Shown here in pieces: positions 26,216 to 34,338 of a DNA stretch of 64,000 nt (its first letter is position 1; each line of letters begins with the position of its first letter). The notes under the pieces were generated by a model. That model had not been told where the DNA came from. It ran no database searches and saw only the letters and a list, made by a program, of their open reading frames with translations. This DNA is from Dechloromonas sp. UBA6271 (GTDB lineage Bacteria; Pseudomonadota; Gammaproteobacteria; Burkholderiales; Rhodocyclaceae), in assembly GCA_002440665.1 (NCBI GenBank), contig DJUX01000053.1, positions 1 to 64,000 of the forward strand. The letters are read 5' to 3'. A program made the translations under genes and the position numbers.

Positions 26216-27391
26216 GTGCTCTCGAACAGAACATACAGTCTCGCGCTTGCCATTACAGCCGTGGCGGCTGTCCTATCCGTTATCGGATTCGCGCTCTACC
26301 TCATCCCCATGTCTGGGATGATCGTGGTCGGTTCCGGTGATCTGACGCGCATCGGCTGGTACTCCAACAATCGCTACGGCAACCAGAAACCGAATTTGGT
26401 GTTCCAACCCTCGCTTGTAACCCAAGCCAATGCTATTGACCGCCACTACGACGTCGTGGTCGTGGGAGATTCGTTCTCGCTTGACCTTGAGAAGTCATGG
26501 CCCAACTACCTGGCCGCCAAAGGCCTTTCCGTCCTGGTCATCGGAGTCGCGGATGATCCCGCAAAGCCGGCCACTGTCGCAGCAGATATCGAAAAGCAAA
26601 TCAAGATGCTGCTTCAGAGTCCCGCGTTCCGCGACTCGCCACCGAGCGTCTTCATTTTCGAGTCGATCGAGCGGTTCGTAAAAAGACGACTGGTAAACGA
26701 CGAGACGCCATGCGTTCCACTCCAACGAAACGAAGAAGACACGGCGCTGAAAGAGCCTCCGGTACTAACTTATGCGGAACCTCCGGAGTACCGCATCAAA
26801 GAGGTGAACATGCCACCCTCAGGCCGCTATAACGAACAGCAGTTGACTTATGCGCGGGATTTTCTGGTCAAGAACGTGAAAAAGGCGTTTGGCTGGGAGA
26901 GCGGTGCTGCCGAGTTCGCTCTGCGCGTACCACGTTTTTCAAGCGAGCGCTCGAAGACACTGCTCGTGGTGACCGCAGACCTCCATAAGGAACGCTGGCA
27001 AGAAAAGGATGTTGACGAGATGCAATGTCAACTTCTAAGACTTCAGCAAGCGGTCCAAGCCAATGGCAAGACGCTGTTCGTCGCGCTACCAATCCCGGAC
27101 AAACTGAGCGCCTACCACGATGATCTCGTCGCCCCGTCTCCGCCAAGCGGTGTAATTGACCGATTCACGGACCCAAGACTCAATCGCCCTCTTGTGGAGA
27201 AGGCGATCCGTGCCGAGATCAACACTGGCGAAATAGATGTCTACCTTCCGAATGACACGCATTTTGGCGCGCGAGGACAGGCAGTGACTGCGAACACCGT
27301 GCTCCAGTTCATCGCCGAAAGAACGCGCAAGGGCGTAGCATCGCAGTCACCTTCAGCACCGCCTAAATCTGATACTGGGTCGCCCCGATGA
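26216..27391 (+). CDS. AlgX/AlgJ-like SGNH acetyltransferase
   Basis: A 391-residue membrane-anchored periplasmic protein. After an N-terminal helix (about residues 8-30) comes VVVVGDSFSLDL, the SGNH block I with the nucleophilic Ser, and near the end LPNDTHFGARGQ, the block V Asp-x2-His. This is the layout of AlgX/AlgJ proteins, which attach acetyl groups delivered by an MBOAT partner to an exopolysaccharide. The GTG start at 26216 lies seven bases after the MBOAT stop. No polysaccharide synthesis genes are adjacent, so the target polymer must be encoded elsewhere. Confidence 0.82.
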   Translation: MLSNRTYSLALAITAVAAVLSVIGFALYLIPMSGMIVVGSGDLTRIGWYSNNRYGNQKPNLVFQPSLVTQANAIDRHYDVVVVGDSFSLDLEKSWPNYLAAKGLSVLVIGVADDPAKPATVAADIEKQIKMLLQSPAFRDSPPSVFIFESIERFVKRRLVNDETPCVPLQRNEEDTALKEPPVLTYAEPPEYRIKEVNMPPSGRYNEQQLTYARDFLVKNVKKAFGWESGAAEFALRVPRFSSERSKTLLVVTADLHKERWQEKDVDEMQCQLLRLQQAVQANGKTLFVALPIPDKLSAYHDDLVAPSPPSGVIDRFTDPRLNRPLVEKAIRAEINTGEIDVYLPNDTHFGARGQAVTANTVLQFIAERTRKGVASQSPSAPPKSDTGSPR

Positions 27392-27455
27392 TTCAAAGCT
27401 ACTGCATGATTCTAGGTGGTGGGATCTTGGAAAGGCTCCTCAAGCAGGTAGACCG

Positions 27456-28238
27456 TTGTTTCATGCACTAGCCAGCGCCCTCGCCGCCACGGAAATCGGC
27501 CAAAAACTGGCGTTAACCGCAGCAGTCGCGGCCGACTGGCGCGCCGACAGTCTGGATTGGCAGGATTCGACGCCCGTCACCCTGGCCTGCGGCCGCCCGC
27601 TCAAGCCGGAACTGGTCCCGCACCGGCAGGTACTGCAGCGCAGCGCCAAAAGCCCGGAAGGCCGCGCCCGCCTGCTGCACGCCATCGTCCATATCGAATT
27701 TTCGGCCATCAACCTCGCCCTCGATCATGCCGCGCGTTTTCGCGGCATGCCCAAGCAGTATTATGCCGACTGGATCGGCGTCGCCGCTGAAGAGGCTTAC
27801 CATTTCACCATCCTGCGCGAGCGCCTGCAGTCGCTCGGCCACGACTACGGCGACTTCCCGGCCCACGCCGGCCTGTGGAACATGGCCGAGAGAACGTCCG
27901 GCGATGTGCTGGCGCGCATGGCGCTGGTGCCGCGCCTGCTCGAAGCGCGCGGCCTCGACGCGACGCCGCCCATCCAGCGCAAGCTGGAACAGGCCGGCGA
28001 CACGGAATCCGCCCGCCTGCTCGACATCATCCTGCACGACGAAATCGGCCACGTCGGTCTCGGCGACGCCTGGTTCCGCCGGCTGTGTGGCGAGCGCAGG
28101 CTGGACGCCGAGCACACCTATCGCGACCTACTCACGACCTATGGAGCCCCGTGGCCGCAGGCGCCGTTCAACGAAGCCGCCCGCCTCGCTGCCGGATTCA
28201 GCGCAGCCGAACTTGCTGCGCTGGCCCACCCGGACTGA
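27456..28238 (+). CDS. DUF455 family ferritin-like protein
   Basis: A 260-residue ferritin-like (DUF455/COG2833) protein of unknown activity, with conserved helices IVHIEFSAINLALDHAARF, GVAAEEAYHFTILRERL and LHDEIGHVGLGD that hold the Glu/His residues of a likely di-metal site. It starts at TTG inside the right junction of the 3-kb insert, and its first ten codons come from the inserted DNA and differ from the native start left at 24415. The reading frame is intact, but its original promoter and translational coupling to the reductase are lost. Confidence 0.85.
   Translation: MFHALASALAATEIGQKLALTAAVAADWRADSLDWQDSTPVTLACGRPLKPELVPHRQVLQRSAKSPEGRARLLHAIVHIEFSAINLALDHAARFRGMPKQYYADWIGVAAEEAYHFTILRERLQSLGHDYGDFPAHAGLWNMAERTSGDVLARMALVPRLLEARGLDATPPIQRKLEQAGDTESARLLDIILHDEIGHVGLGDAWFRRLCGERRLDAEHTYRDLLTTYGAPWPQAPFNEAARLAAGFSAAELAALAHPD
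27475..27544 (+). repeat. Right copy of 70-bp direct repeat
   Basis: Right partner of 24446-24515, inside the 5' part of the DUF455 gene. Confidence 0.95.
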
Positions 28239-28257
28239 AGCGATTCCTCAAACGAAA

Positions 28258-28277
28258 AACCCCTCCGTAGCGGGGTT
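28258..28277 (-). terminator. Rho-independent terminator
   Basis: On the minus strand AACCCC pairs with GGGGTT around an eight-base loop, continuing into TTTTTCG. It ends the PEP-CTERM gene. Confidence 0.8.
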
Positions 28278-28295
28278 CGGGGGAAGCGGTCGGAT

Positions 28296-29384
28296 TCAGG
28301 CCGCCAGCTTGCGGCGGGTCGCCAAAATGCCCAGCAGACCGACGGTCAGCAGGAGGATGGATTCTGGCTCGGGAATCGCCGCCCGGAACTCGGCGCCCAG
28401 GTAGCGTTGGGCATAGGTCGTGGGGTGCACGCTGTCCCAGAACAACCATTGAAAATTATCTGCCGCGCACGCGACGTAATTCAGGATGCACTGCTGCGTG
28501 ACATTTTTGATGCCATAGGCATCGGGATTGCCGATCACGTCGTCGAGGGTGCCCATGGTGTCGAACTGAACGATCTCGGCCGACGTCAGTGCCGCATCAA
28601 GTTGGCTCATCGCCTGCGCCAGGTAGAAATTGAACGTCTGGCTCAGAAGAGACAAACCCGCCGCAGCAGGGGTTCCCAGCACGTCCGGCGTCTTGCCGAG
28701 GTCAGGCATATTGGGAACCAGGAAGTGTTGCGCCCCCATGTTCGCAAGCGCGCTCACGGTGTAGGCGATATTCGTGACGCCATTGCTGATGAGTGCCGAC
28801 ACATTGTTCAGATTGCTCAAACCACCAGGAAAGGGAAGCGGCCCGCCAAGCCCGCCCCAGGCAGTTCCGGGCAACAAGTTATTCGAATTGGCCAAAAATA
28901 CGTCGTTGGGAAACAGCCACACAACGAAAAGCGAAGTGGCGGGATCGAATGTCCGACCGCCAGCGAGCTGTGCGGCAAAAGTGTTGAGCTGCCAGTTGTT
29001 GCCCAATTGGTTATAGGCGGGTGCCAGAGGACCGGCACTTGAGCTGAACGAGTTGTAATTTTCCAGCCCGCTCGTCGCGCCACCGATCGCATAGTTGGTA
29101 CCCCCTGCCAGCGAGGGAGCAAAGCTGGCGCCACCGTTATAGCTTTGCCACAGGTACTCGACCGCAACCGGGCCATTGGAATACTGGCCGTTGTAATACG
29201 GCGCCGGCGGAAAAGTAACGGAACCTCCAGTAGCGGCCCGGCTGACTATTCCACTATTTCCCCCATCCGACAGACTGTCACCAAACACGAACATGTCGGA
29301 CAGCGACTGCAGCGACGCATTGGCCGATGCAGACAGGCCCATGGCCGTAGCAAGCGCAAGCGCGCCCAGCATTTTCTTCTTCAT
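28296..29384 (-). CDS. SGNH/GDSL-family esterase with PEP-CTERM signal
   Basis: A 362-residue exported GDSL-type esterase/lipase homologue. After a signal peptide (MKKKMLGALALATAMGLSASANA) comes block I FVFGDSLSDGGNSG with the nucleophilic Ser, and late in the protein FWDSVHPTTYAQR supplies the Asp and His. The C-terminus has a PEP-CTERM sorting tag: AIPEPES, a hydrophobic helix and RRKLAA. That implies an exosortase elsewhere in the genome and surface delivery linked to exopolysaccharide. The start at 29384 is preceded by GGAG at proper spacing. Confidence 0.88.
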   Translation of the reverse strand: MKKKMLGALALATAMGLSASANASLQSLSDMFVFGDSLSDGGNSGIVSRAATGGSVTFPPAPYYNGQYSNGPVAVEYLWQSYNGGASFAPSLAGGTNYAIGGATSGLENYNSFSSSAGPLAPAYNQLGNNWQLNTFAAQLAGGRTFDPATSLFVVWLFPNDVFLANSNNLLPGTAWGGLGGPLPFPGGLSNLNNVSALISNGVTNIAYTVSALANMGAQHFLVPNMPDLGKTPDVLGTPAAAGLSLLSQTFNFYLAQAMSQLDAALTSAEIVQFDTMGTLDDVIGNPDAYGIKNVTQQCILNYVACAADNFQWLFWDSVHPTTYAQRYLGAEFRAAIPEPESILLLTVGLLGILATRRKLAA

Positions 29385-29860
29385 TGTTTTAGTCTCCAAT
29401 GGTCGGAAACAAGCGTTTCCAGTATTTATTTGATTTAGCGAGCCTTATCCTGTTGCCGAACTCACCTGCTCGCAAGAGCCATCGAGTACCAACCGTCCGG
29501 TCAAGGCCGTTGTTTTTTCAAGCAAGATTCAAACCATATCGACTTGTCTCGCCATAACAATGGCTTGCCAATGACATTTCACAAAAACGTAAAGAAATTC
29601 GACGTTTTTTCGGCCAATCTGATGGTGTCGTGGCGACTCGGCCATATCCAGCGGGCCGAAAATGGAGTAAACTATTAATATCAATGTGTTGAAGCAATTC
29701 CCGCAGGTCTCCGAAGCAGCCCCCGTCGTTCTTGTTTTGCAGGTTCACCTCATTGATTCGCCCCCGGCATGGCTGCATCGGGGAACTCAGGCCGCCCGAC
29801 CATCGGGCCAATCCGTCGCAAGCCATAACAAAGCCCAATAGCGACGATGAAAGGAACAGC
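29385..29860. other. Divergent upstream region, possible long deaD leader
   Basis: About 475 bases with no convincing gene; the one long minus-strand frame here has no family features. It must hold the promoters of the PEP-CTERM gene (-) and of deaD (+). An AT-rich ACTATTAATATC near 29670-29685 could be a deaD promoter, which would leave a leader of about 170 bases, as cold-shock helicase genes often have. Confidence 0.4.
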
Positions 29861-31690
29861 ATGTCTTCACCGGAGTCATCCGACACTCTGAGCTTTGCCG
29901 ATCTCGGCTTAAGCACCACACTGCTTCAAACACTTACCCAGATCGGCTACGAAACCCCGTCGCCGATCCAGGCCCAGTGCATCCCCGTACTGCTCGAAGG
30001 TCACGACCTGATCGGCATGGCCCAGACCGGCACCGGCAAGACCGCCGCCTTCGCGCTGCCGCTGATGGAACAGATCGACGTCAAGCTGACCAAGCCGCAG
30101 GCCCTGATCCTGACCCCGACGCGCGAACTGGCCATCCAGGTCGCCGAGGCGCTGCAAAGCTACGCCAAGAACCTGCCCGGCTTCCACGTGCTGCCGATCT
30201 ACGGCGGCCAGAGCTACACCATCCAACTCAAGCAACTGTCGCGCGGCGCCCACGTCATCGTCGGCACCCCGGGTCGCGTCATGGACCACCTCGAGCGCAA
30301 GACGCTGAGCCTCGACCACCTGAAAACCATGGTGCTCGACGAAGCCGACGAAATGCTGCGCATGGGCTTCATCGACGACGTCGAGTGGATTCTCGAACGG
30401 ACCCCGGCCCAGCACCAGACCGCCTTGTTCTCGGCCACCATGCCGGAACAGATCCGCCGCGTTGCGCAAAAGTATCTGGTCGAGCCGCGCGAAATCAAGA
30501 TCAAGTCGGCCACCGCCACCGTCGCCGCCATCCGTCAGGTTTACTGGCAGGTTTCCGGCATGCACAAGCTTGATGCCCTGACCCGCATTCTTGAGGTCGA
30601 GGAAGACTTCGACGCCGCCATCATCTTCGTGCGCACCAAGACGGCCACCGTCGAACTGGCCGACAAGTTGGCGGCCCGCGGCTACGCCGCTGCCGCGCTG
30701 AACGGCGACCTCAACCAGCAGATGCGCGAACGCGTCATCGAGCAGTTGAAGTCCGGCGCCCTCGATATCGTCATCGCCACTGACGTTGCCGCCCGCGGCA
30801 TCGACGTGCCGCGCGTCAGCCACGTCGTCAACTACGACATCCCCTACGACACCGAAGCCTACGTGCACCGCATCGGCCGCACCGGCCGCGCCGGCCGCAC
30901 CGGCAACGCCATCCTGTTTGTCGCACCGCGTGAAATCCGCATGCTGCGCACCATCGAGCGCGCCACGCGTTCGCCGATCGCGCCGCTGACGCTGCCGAGC
31001 CGTGCCGACGTGACCAACAAGCGCGTCGCCGATTTCAAGGGCAAGGTTATCGAAGTACTGAACGCCGAAGGCCTTGATTTCTTTGCCAACATCGTCTCGC
31101 AGATCGCCGAAGAACAGAACGTCGGCGCCGAGGAAGTTGCCGCCGCGCTGGCCATGATGGCGCAGGAAGGCAAGCCGTTGCAGATCGCCGGCGAAGACCC
31201 GCGTCCGGCGCCAGCCGCATCCTTCGACAGCCGTGACAGCCGCCCGCGTCCGGGCAGCTTTGGCGAGCGCGACGAGCGCAAGCCGCGTTTCAACGAGCGC
31301 GCTGGTGACAAGCCCAGTTTCGAAAACCGCGGCGAACGCCCGCGTCGCGAAGAACGCCCGGCCCGTTCGGCCCCGAGCGGCGACATGGTGCGCTACCGCA
31401 TCGATGTCGGTCGCGACCACGGCGTCCAGGTCAAGGATATCGTCGGTGCGATCGCCAACGAAGCCGGCATCGAAAGCCGCTTCATCGGCCGCATTGCGCT
31501 TTACGACGAGTCGAGCACGATCGAACTGCCGGCCGGCATGCCCAAGGAAGCCGACAATGCGCTGAAACGCACCCGCGTCCGCGGCGTGCCGATCAATCTG
31601 CGTCCGGATGAGGGCCGCCCGGATGCCGGTGGCGGAGAACGCAAGTTCGACGGCGAGCGCAAGTTCAAGAAGAAGCCCGGCAGCTACTGA
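29861..31690 (+). CDS. deaD: DEAD-box RNA helicase DeaD (CsdA)
   Basis: A 609-residue DEAD-box helicase that unwinds RNA, typically in ribosome assembly and mRNA decay in the cold. Motifs in order are the Q-motif region (YETPSPIQAQCIP), AQTGTGKTAAF, PTRELAIQ, DEADEML, SAT, ARGIDVPRV and HRIGRTGRAGRTG. An Arg/Asp-rich linker precedes a C-terminal DbpA-type RNA-binding domain (RYRIDVGRDHGVQVKDIVGAI). The start at 29861 follows AAAGGAACAGC. Confidence 0.95.
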   Translation: MSSPESSDTLSFADLGLSTTLLQTLTQIGYETPSPIQAQCIPVLLEGHDLIGMAQTGTGKTAAFALPLMEQIDVKLTKPQALILTPTRELAIQVAEALQSYAKNLPGFHVLPIYGGQSYTIQLKQLSRGAHVIVGTPGRVMDHLERKTLSLDHLKTMVLDEADEMLRMGFIDDVEWILERTPAQHQTALFSATMPEQIRRVAQKYLVEPREIKIKSATATVAAIRQVYWQVSGMHKLDALTRILEVEEDFDAAIIFVRTKTATVELADKLAARGYAAAALNGDLNQQMRERVIEQLKSGALDIVIATDVAARGIDVPRVSHVVNYDIPYDTEAYVHRIGRTGRAGRTGNAILFVAPREIRMLRTIERATRSPIAPLTLPSRADVTNKRVADFKGKVIEVLNAEGLDFFANIVSQIAEEQNVGAEEVAAALAMMAQEGKPLQIAGEDPRPAPAASFDSRDSRPRPGSFGERDERKPRFNERAGDKPSFENRGERPRREERPARSAPSGDMVRYRIDVGRDHGVQVKDIVGAIANEAGIESRFIGRIALYDESSTIELPAGMPKEADNALKRTRVRGVPINLRPDEGRPDAGGGERKFDGERKFKKKPGSY

Positions 31691-31712
31691 TCTTTCCCGC
31701 TTCCGACCCGCA

Positions 31713-31738
31713 AAGCCACGGCCAGTCCGTGGCTTTTT
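31713..31738 (+). terminator. Rho-independent terminator of deaD
   Basis: AGCCACGG pairs with CCGTGGCT around CCAGT, followed by TTTT. Confidence 0.9.
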
Positions 31739-31756
31739 CGTTTCCGTCCAACAAAC

Positions 31757-31814
31757 AAGAATTATTCTTATTTACAAACCAGCAAACCATCCATAGAATA
31801 CGAACCATTCGCAT
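31757..31814. promoter_or_regulatory. Two Fur-box-like operators
   Basis: AAGAAT-T-ATTCTT (31757-31769) is a perfect 6-1-6 palindrome. ATACGAACCATTCGCAT (31798-31814) is a second imperfect one that resembles the boxes before hemP, bfd and the Fiu-type receptor. They sit just upstream of the small-ORF/DUF2325 cluster, suggesting iron control. Confidence 0.6.
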
Positions 31815-31829
31815 CAATGAGGAATGGTT

Positions 31830-31904
31830 ATGCATACCCTGCTCCTGAATACCTCGCTCGCCGGGATTCTGCTCTGGTGCCTGCTGCTTGCCCTCCCGGT
31901 GTAG
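31830..31904 (+). CDS. 24-residue hydrophobic peptide
   Basis: A tiny ORF (MHTLLLNTSLAGILLWCLLL...) with an AGGA ribosome site forms one predicted membrane helix. It lies first after the Fur-like boxes and five bases before the next gene. It could be a leader that sets translation of the next ORF or a real micro-membrane protein; an alternative ATG at 31817 would instead fuse another frame to the 71-residue ORF. Confidence 0.4.
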   Translation: MHTLLLNTSLAGILLWCLLLALPV

Positions 31905-31909
31905 CCGCC

Positions 31910-32125
31910 ATGCCGACCACCGAACTCTGGGCCGGCGCCCTCAGCCTGCTGCTGATCCACAGCGAAAGCGGCTGCCCGCATTCCGCGCACCATGCAGCCC
32001 GCCTCCTCGATCGCCTGTGCGAATCGTCCGACCTCGATGACGATACCCGCGCATTGTGCGAGCGGGCCAGCAACCGCCTGAGCCAAGGCAAAACCGGAGA
32101 ATCGCAGCATGCTGGCACCGCTTAA
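31910..32125 (+). CDS. Hypothetical protein, 71 residues
   Basis: A small soluble protein, MPTTELWAGALSLLLIHSESGCPHSAHHAARLLDRL..., with a Cys/His-containing middle and a helical C-terminal half. I cannot assign a family. Its end overlaps the next gene by 17 bases, so the cluster 31830-33905 is probably one iron-responsive transcript. Confidence 0.6.
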   Translation: MPTTELWAGALSLLLIHSESGCPHSAHHAARLLDRLCESSDLDDDTRALCERASNRLSQGKTGESQHAGTA

Positions 32126-32558
32126 GGATCGTTCGCAGATCGAACGGGAACCGGCAATCACCCCGGACGAGCGCATTGCCCGGCTGGAAGCGGCCAACGC
32201 GGCACTGACCAGCGCCTTGCGCCAATCCCGGCAGGCGCAGAAACGCAGCGCGACGCTGGCTGCAGGCAAGATCGTCGCCCAGGCCAACGAAATAAGCCGC
32301 CTGGAAACAATGCACCGGGCCACGCGGCAACGCCTCGAAGCACTCGAATCCGGCCAGGCCATCGTCGAACTCGGTCGCCGCCTGATGGCGTTGAACGAAG
32401 CCAACGAGCAGTTGATCCATGCCGCCCAGCGCGTGTGGACGCTCGACAGGACGCTCTGCGCCGCTCACGAGGAATGCGCCCGCCTGGCCAGAGAGCGGGA
32501 TCTGGCGATCAACCGGCTGAACAGCGACGCCCGCAGCAATCTGAAACACTGCAACTAG
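32109..32558 (+). CDS. Hypothetical coiled-coil protein
   Basis: A 149-residue, highly charged, nearly all-helical protein with heptad patterns over residues 20-140 (for example ERIARLEAANAALTSALRQS). It has no signal peptide, membrane segment or known catalytic motif. Position between the 71-residue ORF and the DUF2325 gene suggests the three act together. Confidence 0.7.
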   Translation: MLAPLKDRSQIEREPAITPDERIARLEAANAALTSALRQSRQAQKRSATLAAGKIVAQANEISRLETMHRATRQRLEALESGQAIVELGRRLMALNEANEQLIHAAQRVWTLDRTLCAAHEECARLARERDLAINRLNSDARSNLKHCN

Positions 32559-32567
32559 CCCGTTTTA

Positions 32568-32600
32568 GCCAGCCAACCGGGGCCCCGGCCAGCCAGCGAC
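32568..32600 (+). repeat. AGCC-repeat leader element 1
   Basis: AGCCAGCCA and GGCCAGCCAGC flank a GGGGCCCC palindrome, 22-54 bases before the DUF2325 gene. Confidence 0.7.
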
Positions 32601-32621
32601 TTTTCATTCAGGAGTCCACGC

Positions 32622-33905
32622 ATGTCCGATCATCCCTTCCATGTCGCCGGCGGTGTTTTTCCGGCCGCATCGCAGCCGTTCGAAATGTTCCAGAACCTGC
32701 GGCGCCACCAGCCGACCGAGCCTGCTGCCAGCGTTCACGGGTCGCGCCGGCGCAAGCTGTGGGAAATTTCCCATAAATTCCACTGCCCGGTGATCGGCGT
32801 CTGTTTCGGCGTCGATGATCTGCGTGGACTGATGTCGAAGGTCATGCATTTTCCCCGCGAGACGACCGATTTCGTTCTTCACACAACGGCGGTCGGCGCC
32901 TGCGAGGAACGCAGCCGGCTGGCCGAGCTGCTGCACAAGAACCTCGAAAAGCGATTTCAACTGACCGTCCGGCGCTTCTCCGGCGCGAAAAACAGCGATA
33001 GCTTGCGCGCCCTGTGGCAGGAGGAAACGCGCCGCGGCTGCGAGATTCCCGCCGCTCTCTGGGCCTGCTGGACGCACCCGGCCTGCGACGCCCGGCTGGA
33101 GCAGGACGTCTACGGCGACATCCACATGATCCAGCACCAGCTCGGCACCGGCACGCGGGCCGACCTGAGCGCCCTGAAAAGCATGCGCGCCGACAATGCA
33201 CAACTGCACCAGCAACTCGATGCCGCACGCCGCGAGAACGAGGCCATGCGCGCCGAAAAATCCCGCGAAACGCAGGCGCTCGGCCAGCGCGTCGCCGAAC
33301 TCCGCGTCGAGCTGGCCGGCAAGGAAGCCTGGGGCGCCAACCTGACGGCCCAACTCGACCAGCTACGCCAGATATTGCCCGACCTGAAGGACCGCCAGGT
33401 GCTGGCCCGCCGGGCGAGCGATGCCGAAGCCCGGGCCAGCGCCCTGAGCGCCCACGCCGGCGGACTGGAAGACGAGTTGGCGGGCTTGCAGCGCTTGCTC
33501 GGGCAGGCCGCGGCGGTGCAGCAGCAAGCCGGCGATGGAAATGGGCCATTTTTGGCCGTCGACCGCAACAGCGCGGTAAATGTCGCCGGCAAATGCGTCC
33601 TCTGCGTCGGCGGCCGTTCCGGTGCGGTCGATGCCTACCGGCAGATGATCGAGCAACGCGGCGGACGCTTCCTGCACCACGACGGCGGCCTGGAGGAAAG
33701 TCTGCACCGTATCGACGCCGCCCTCGCCGCCGCCGACCTGGTCATCTGCCAGGCCGGCTGCATCAGCCACAATGCGTACTGGCGGGTGAAGGAACAATGC
33801 AAGCGCACCGGGAAACGCTGCATCTACATGAAGACGACGGGGGTCTCCGGCCTGTCCCGCCTGATCGAAGCGAACGGCGCGGACGAACCACTACCGGTAG
33901 TATGA
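32622..33905 (+). CDS. DUF2325 domain protein
   Basis: A 427-residue cytoplasmic protein. An N-terminal domain (about residues 1-170) has several Cys and His residues (KFHCPVIGVCFGVDDLRG and ALWACWTHPACD), a coiled coil spans about 180-300, and the C-terminal DUF2325 domain begins CVLCVGGRSGAVDAY and includes ICQAGCISHNAYW. The domain is of unknown function, though it resembles small Rossmann-like folds. Its location behind Fur-like boxes suggests a part in iron or metal stress. An uptake-like element lies at the coiled-coil/DUF2325 boundary. Confidence 0.8.
   Translation: MSDHPFHVAGGVFPAASQPFEMFQNLRRHQPTEPAASVHGSRRRKLWEISHKFHCPVIGVCFGVDDLRGLMSKVMHFPRETTDFVLHTTAVGACEERSRLAELLHKNLEKRFQLTVRRFSGAKNSDSLRALWQEETRRGCEIPAALWACWTHPACDARLEQDVYGDIHMIQHQLGTGTRADLSALKSMRADNAQLHQQLDAARRENEAMRAEKSRETQALGQRVAELRVELAGKEAWGANLTAQLDQLRQILPDLKDRQVLARRASDAEARASALSAHAGGLEDELAGLQRLLGQAAAVQQQAGDGNGPFLAVDRNSAVNVAGKCVLCVGGRSGAVDAYRQMIEQRGGRFLHHDGGLEESLHRIDAALAAADLVICQAGCISHNAYWRVKEQCKRTGKRCIYMKTTGVSGLSRLIEANGADEPLPVV
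33535..33569 (-). repeat. Uptake-signal-like element, site 11
   Basis: On the minus strand the core GTTGCGGTCGAC is followed by GGCCAAAAATGGCCCATTTC. Confidence 0.78.
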
Positions 33906-33969
33906 ATCGAGTCGTCACACACTATATTTAGTAGCTACACGCTTGACACGCCTGTCGCAAGGCGCCTAG

Positions 33970-34165
33970 ACTCCGCTCTGTTGATGGTTCCCCTCCGGGG
34001 GATTAAAACGGGAATCCGGTGCCGGACCGCAAGGTTCGAATTCCGGGGCTGCCCCCGCAACTGTAATCGGCGAGCGCTTCGCCTCTCTGCCACTGGTCTT
34101 TGGACTGGGAAGGCTGCTGAAGCGCATTGAACCGAGAGCCAGGAGACCTGCCGCAACGAACTTTC
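33970..34165 (+). promoter_or_regulatory. Cobalamin riboswitch
   Basis: This leader contains the adenosylcobalamin riboswitch landmarks: GTTGATGGTTCCC near the 5' side, the GGGAATCCGGTG segment, the CCCCCGCAACTGTAA core near 34053-34068, and the B12 box GCCAGGAGACCTGCC at 34138-34153. It precedes nrdAB. High B12 should therefore shut off the B12-independent reductase. A CGGGTAGCTACCCG palindrome at 34251-34264 may belong to the expression platform. Confidence 0.92.
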
Positions 34166-34338
34166 TTTCATGGTTTTGGGGCGGGGTGTCCCTGACGAGA
34201 GGTTTATTGCGTGTCTTTCTTGCCGTTCGTTCGTCTGGCCGATTCGACCACGGGTAGCTACCCGCGGCTGCGGTTCAGCGCGTCGATTTCCGGCCGGCCG
34301 CAGCGTCAATTCTCCGCCCCCCGATACGGAGAATCGCC
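34166..34338. other. Leader between riboswitch and nrdA
   Basis: 173 bases without a supported gene. It contains a perfect CGGGTAGCTACCCG palindrome (34251-34264) and GGAG before the TTG start of nrdA. Confidence 0.5.

Noticed and set aside
24446..27544. Direct repeats as an insertion-sequence target duplication
   Set aside because: 70 bp is far too long for a target-site duplication, the copies extend into diverged homology, and no transposase or terminal inverted repeats are present.
29518..29919. Minus-strand ORF of 133 codons upstream of deaD
   Set aside because: It overlaps the deaD start, has no family features, and its composition looks like a shadow frame.
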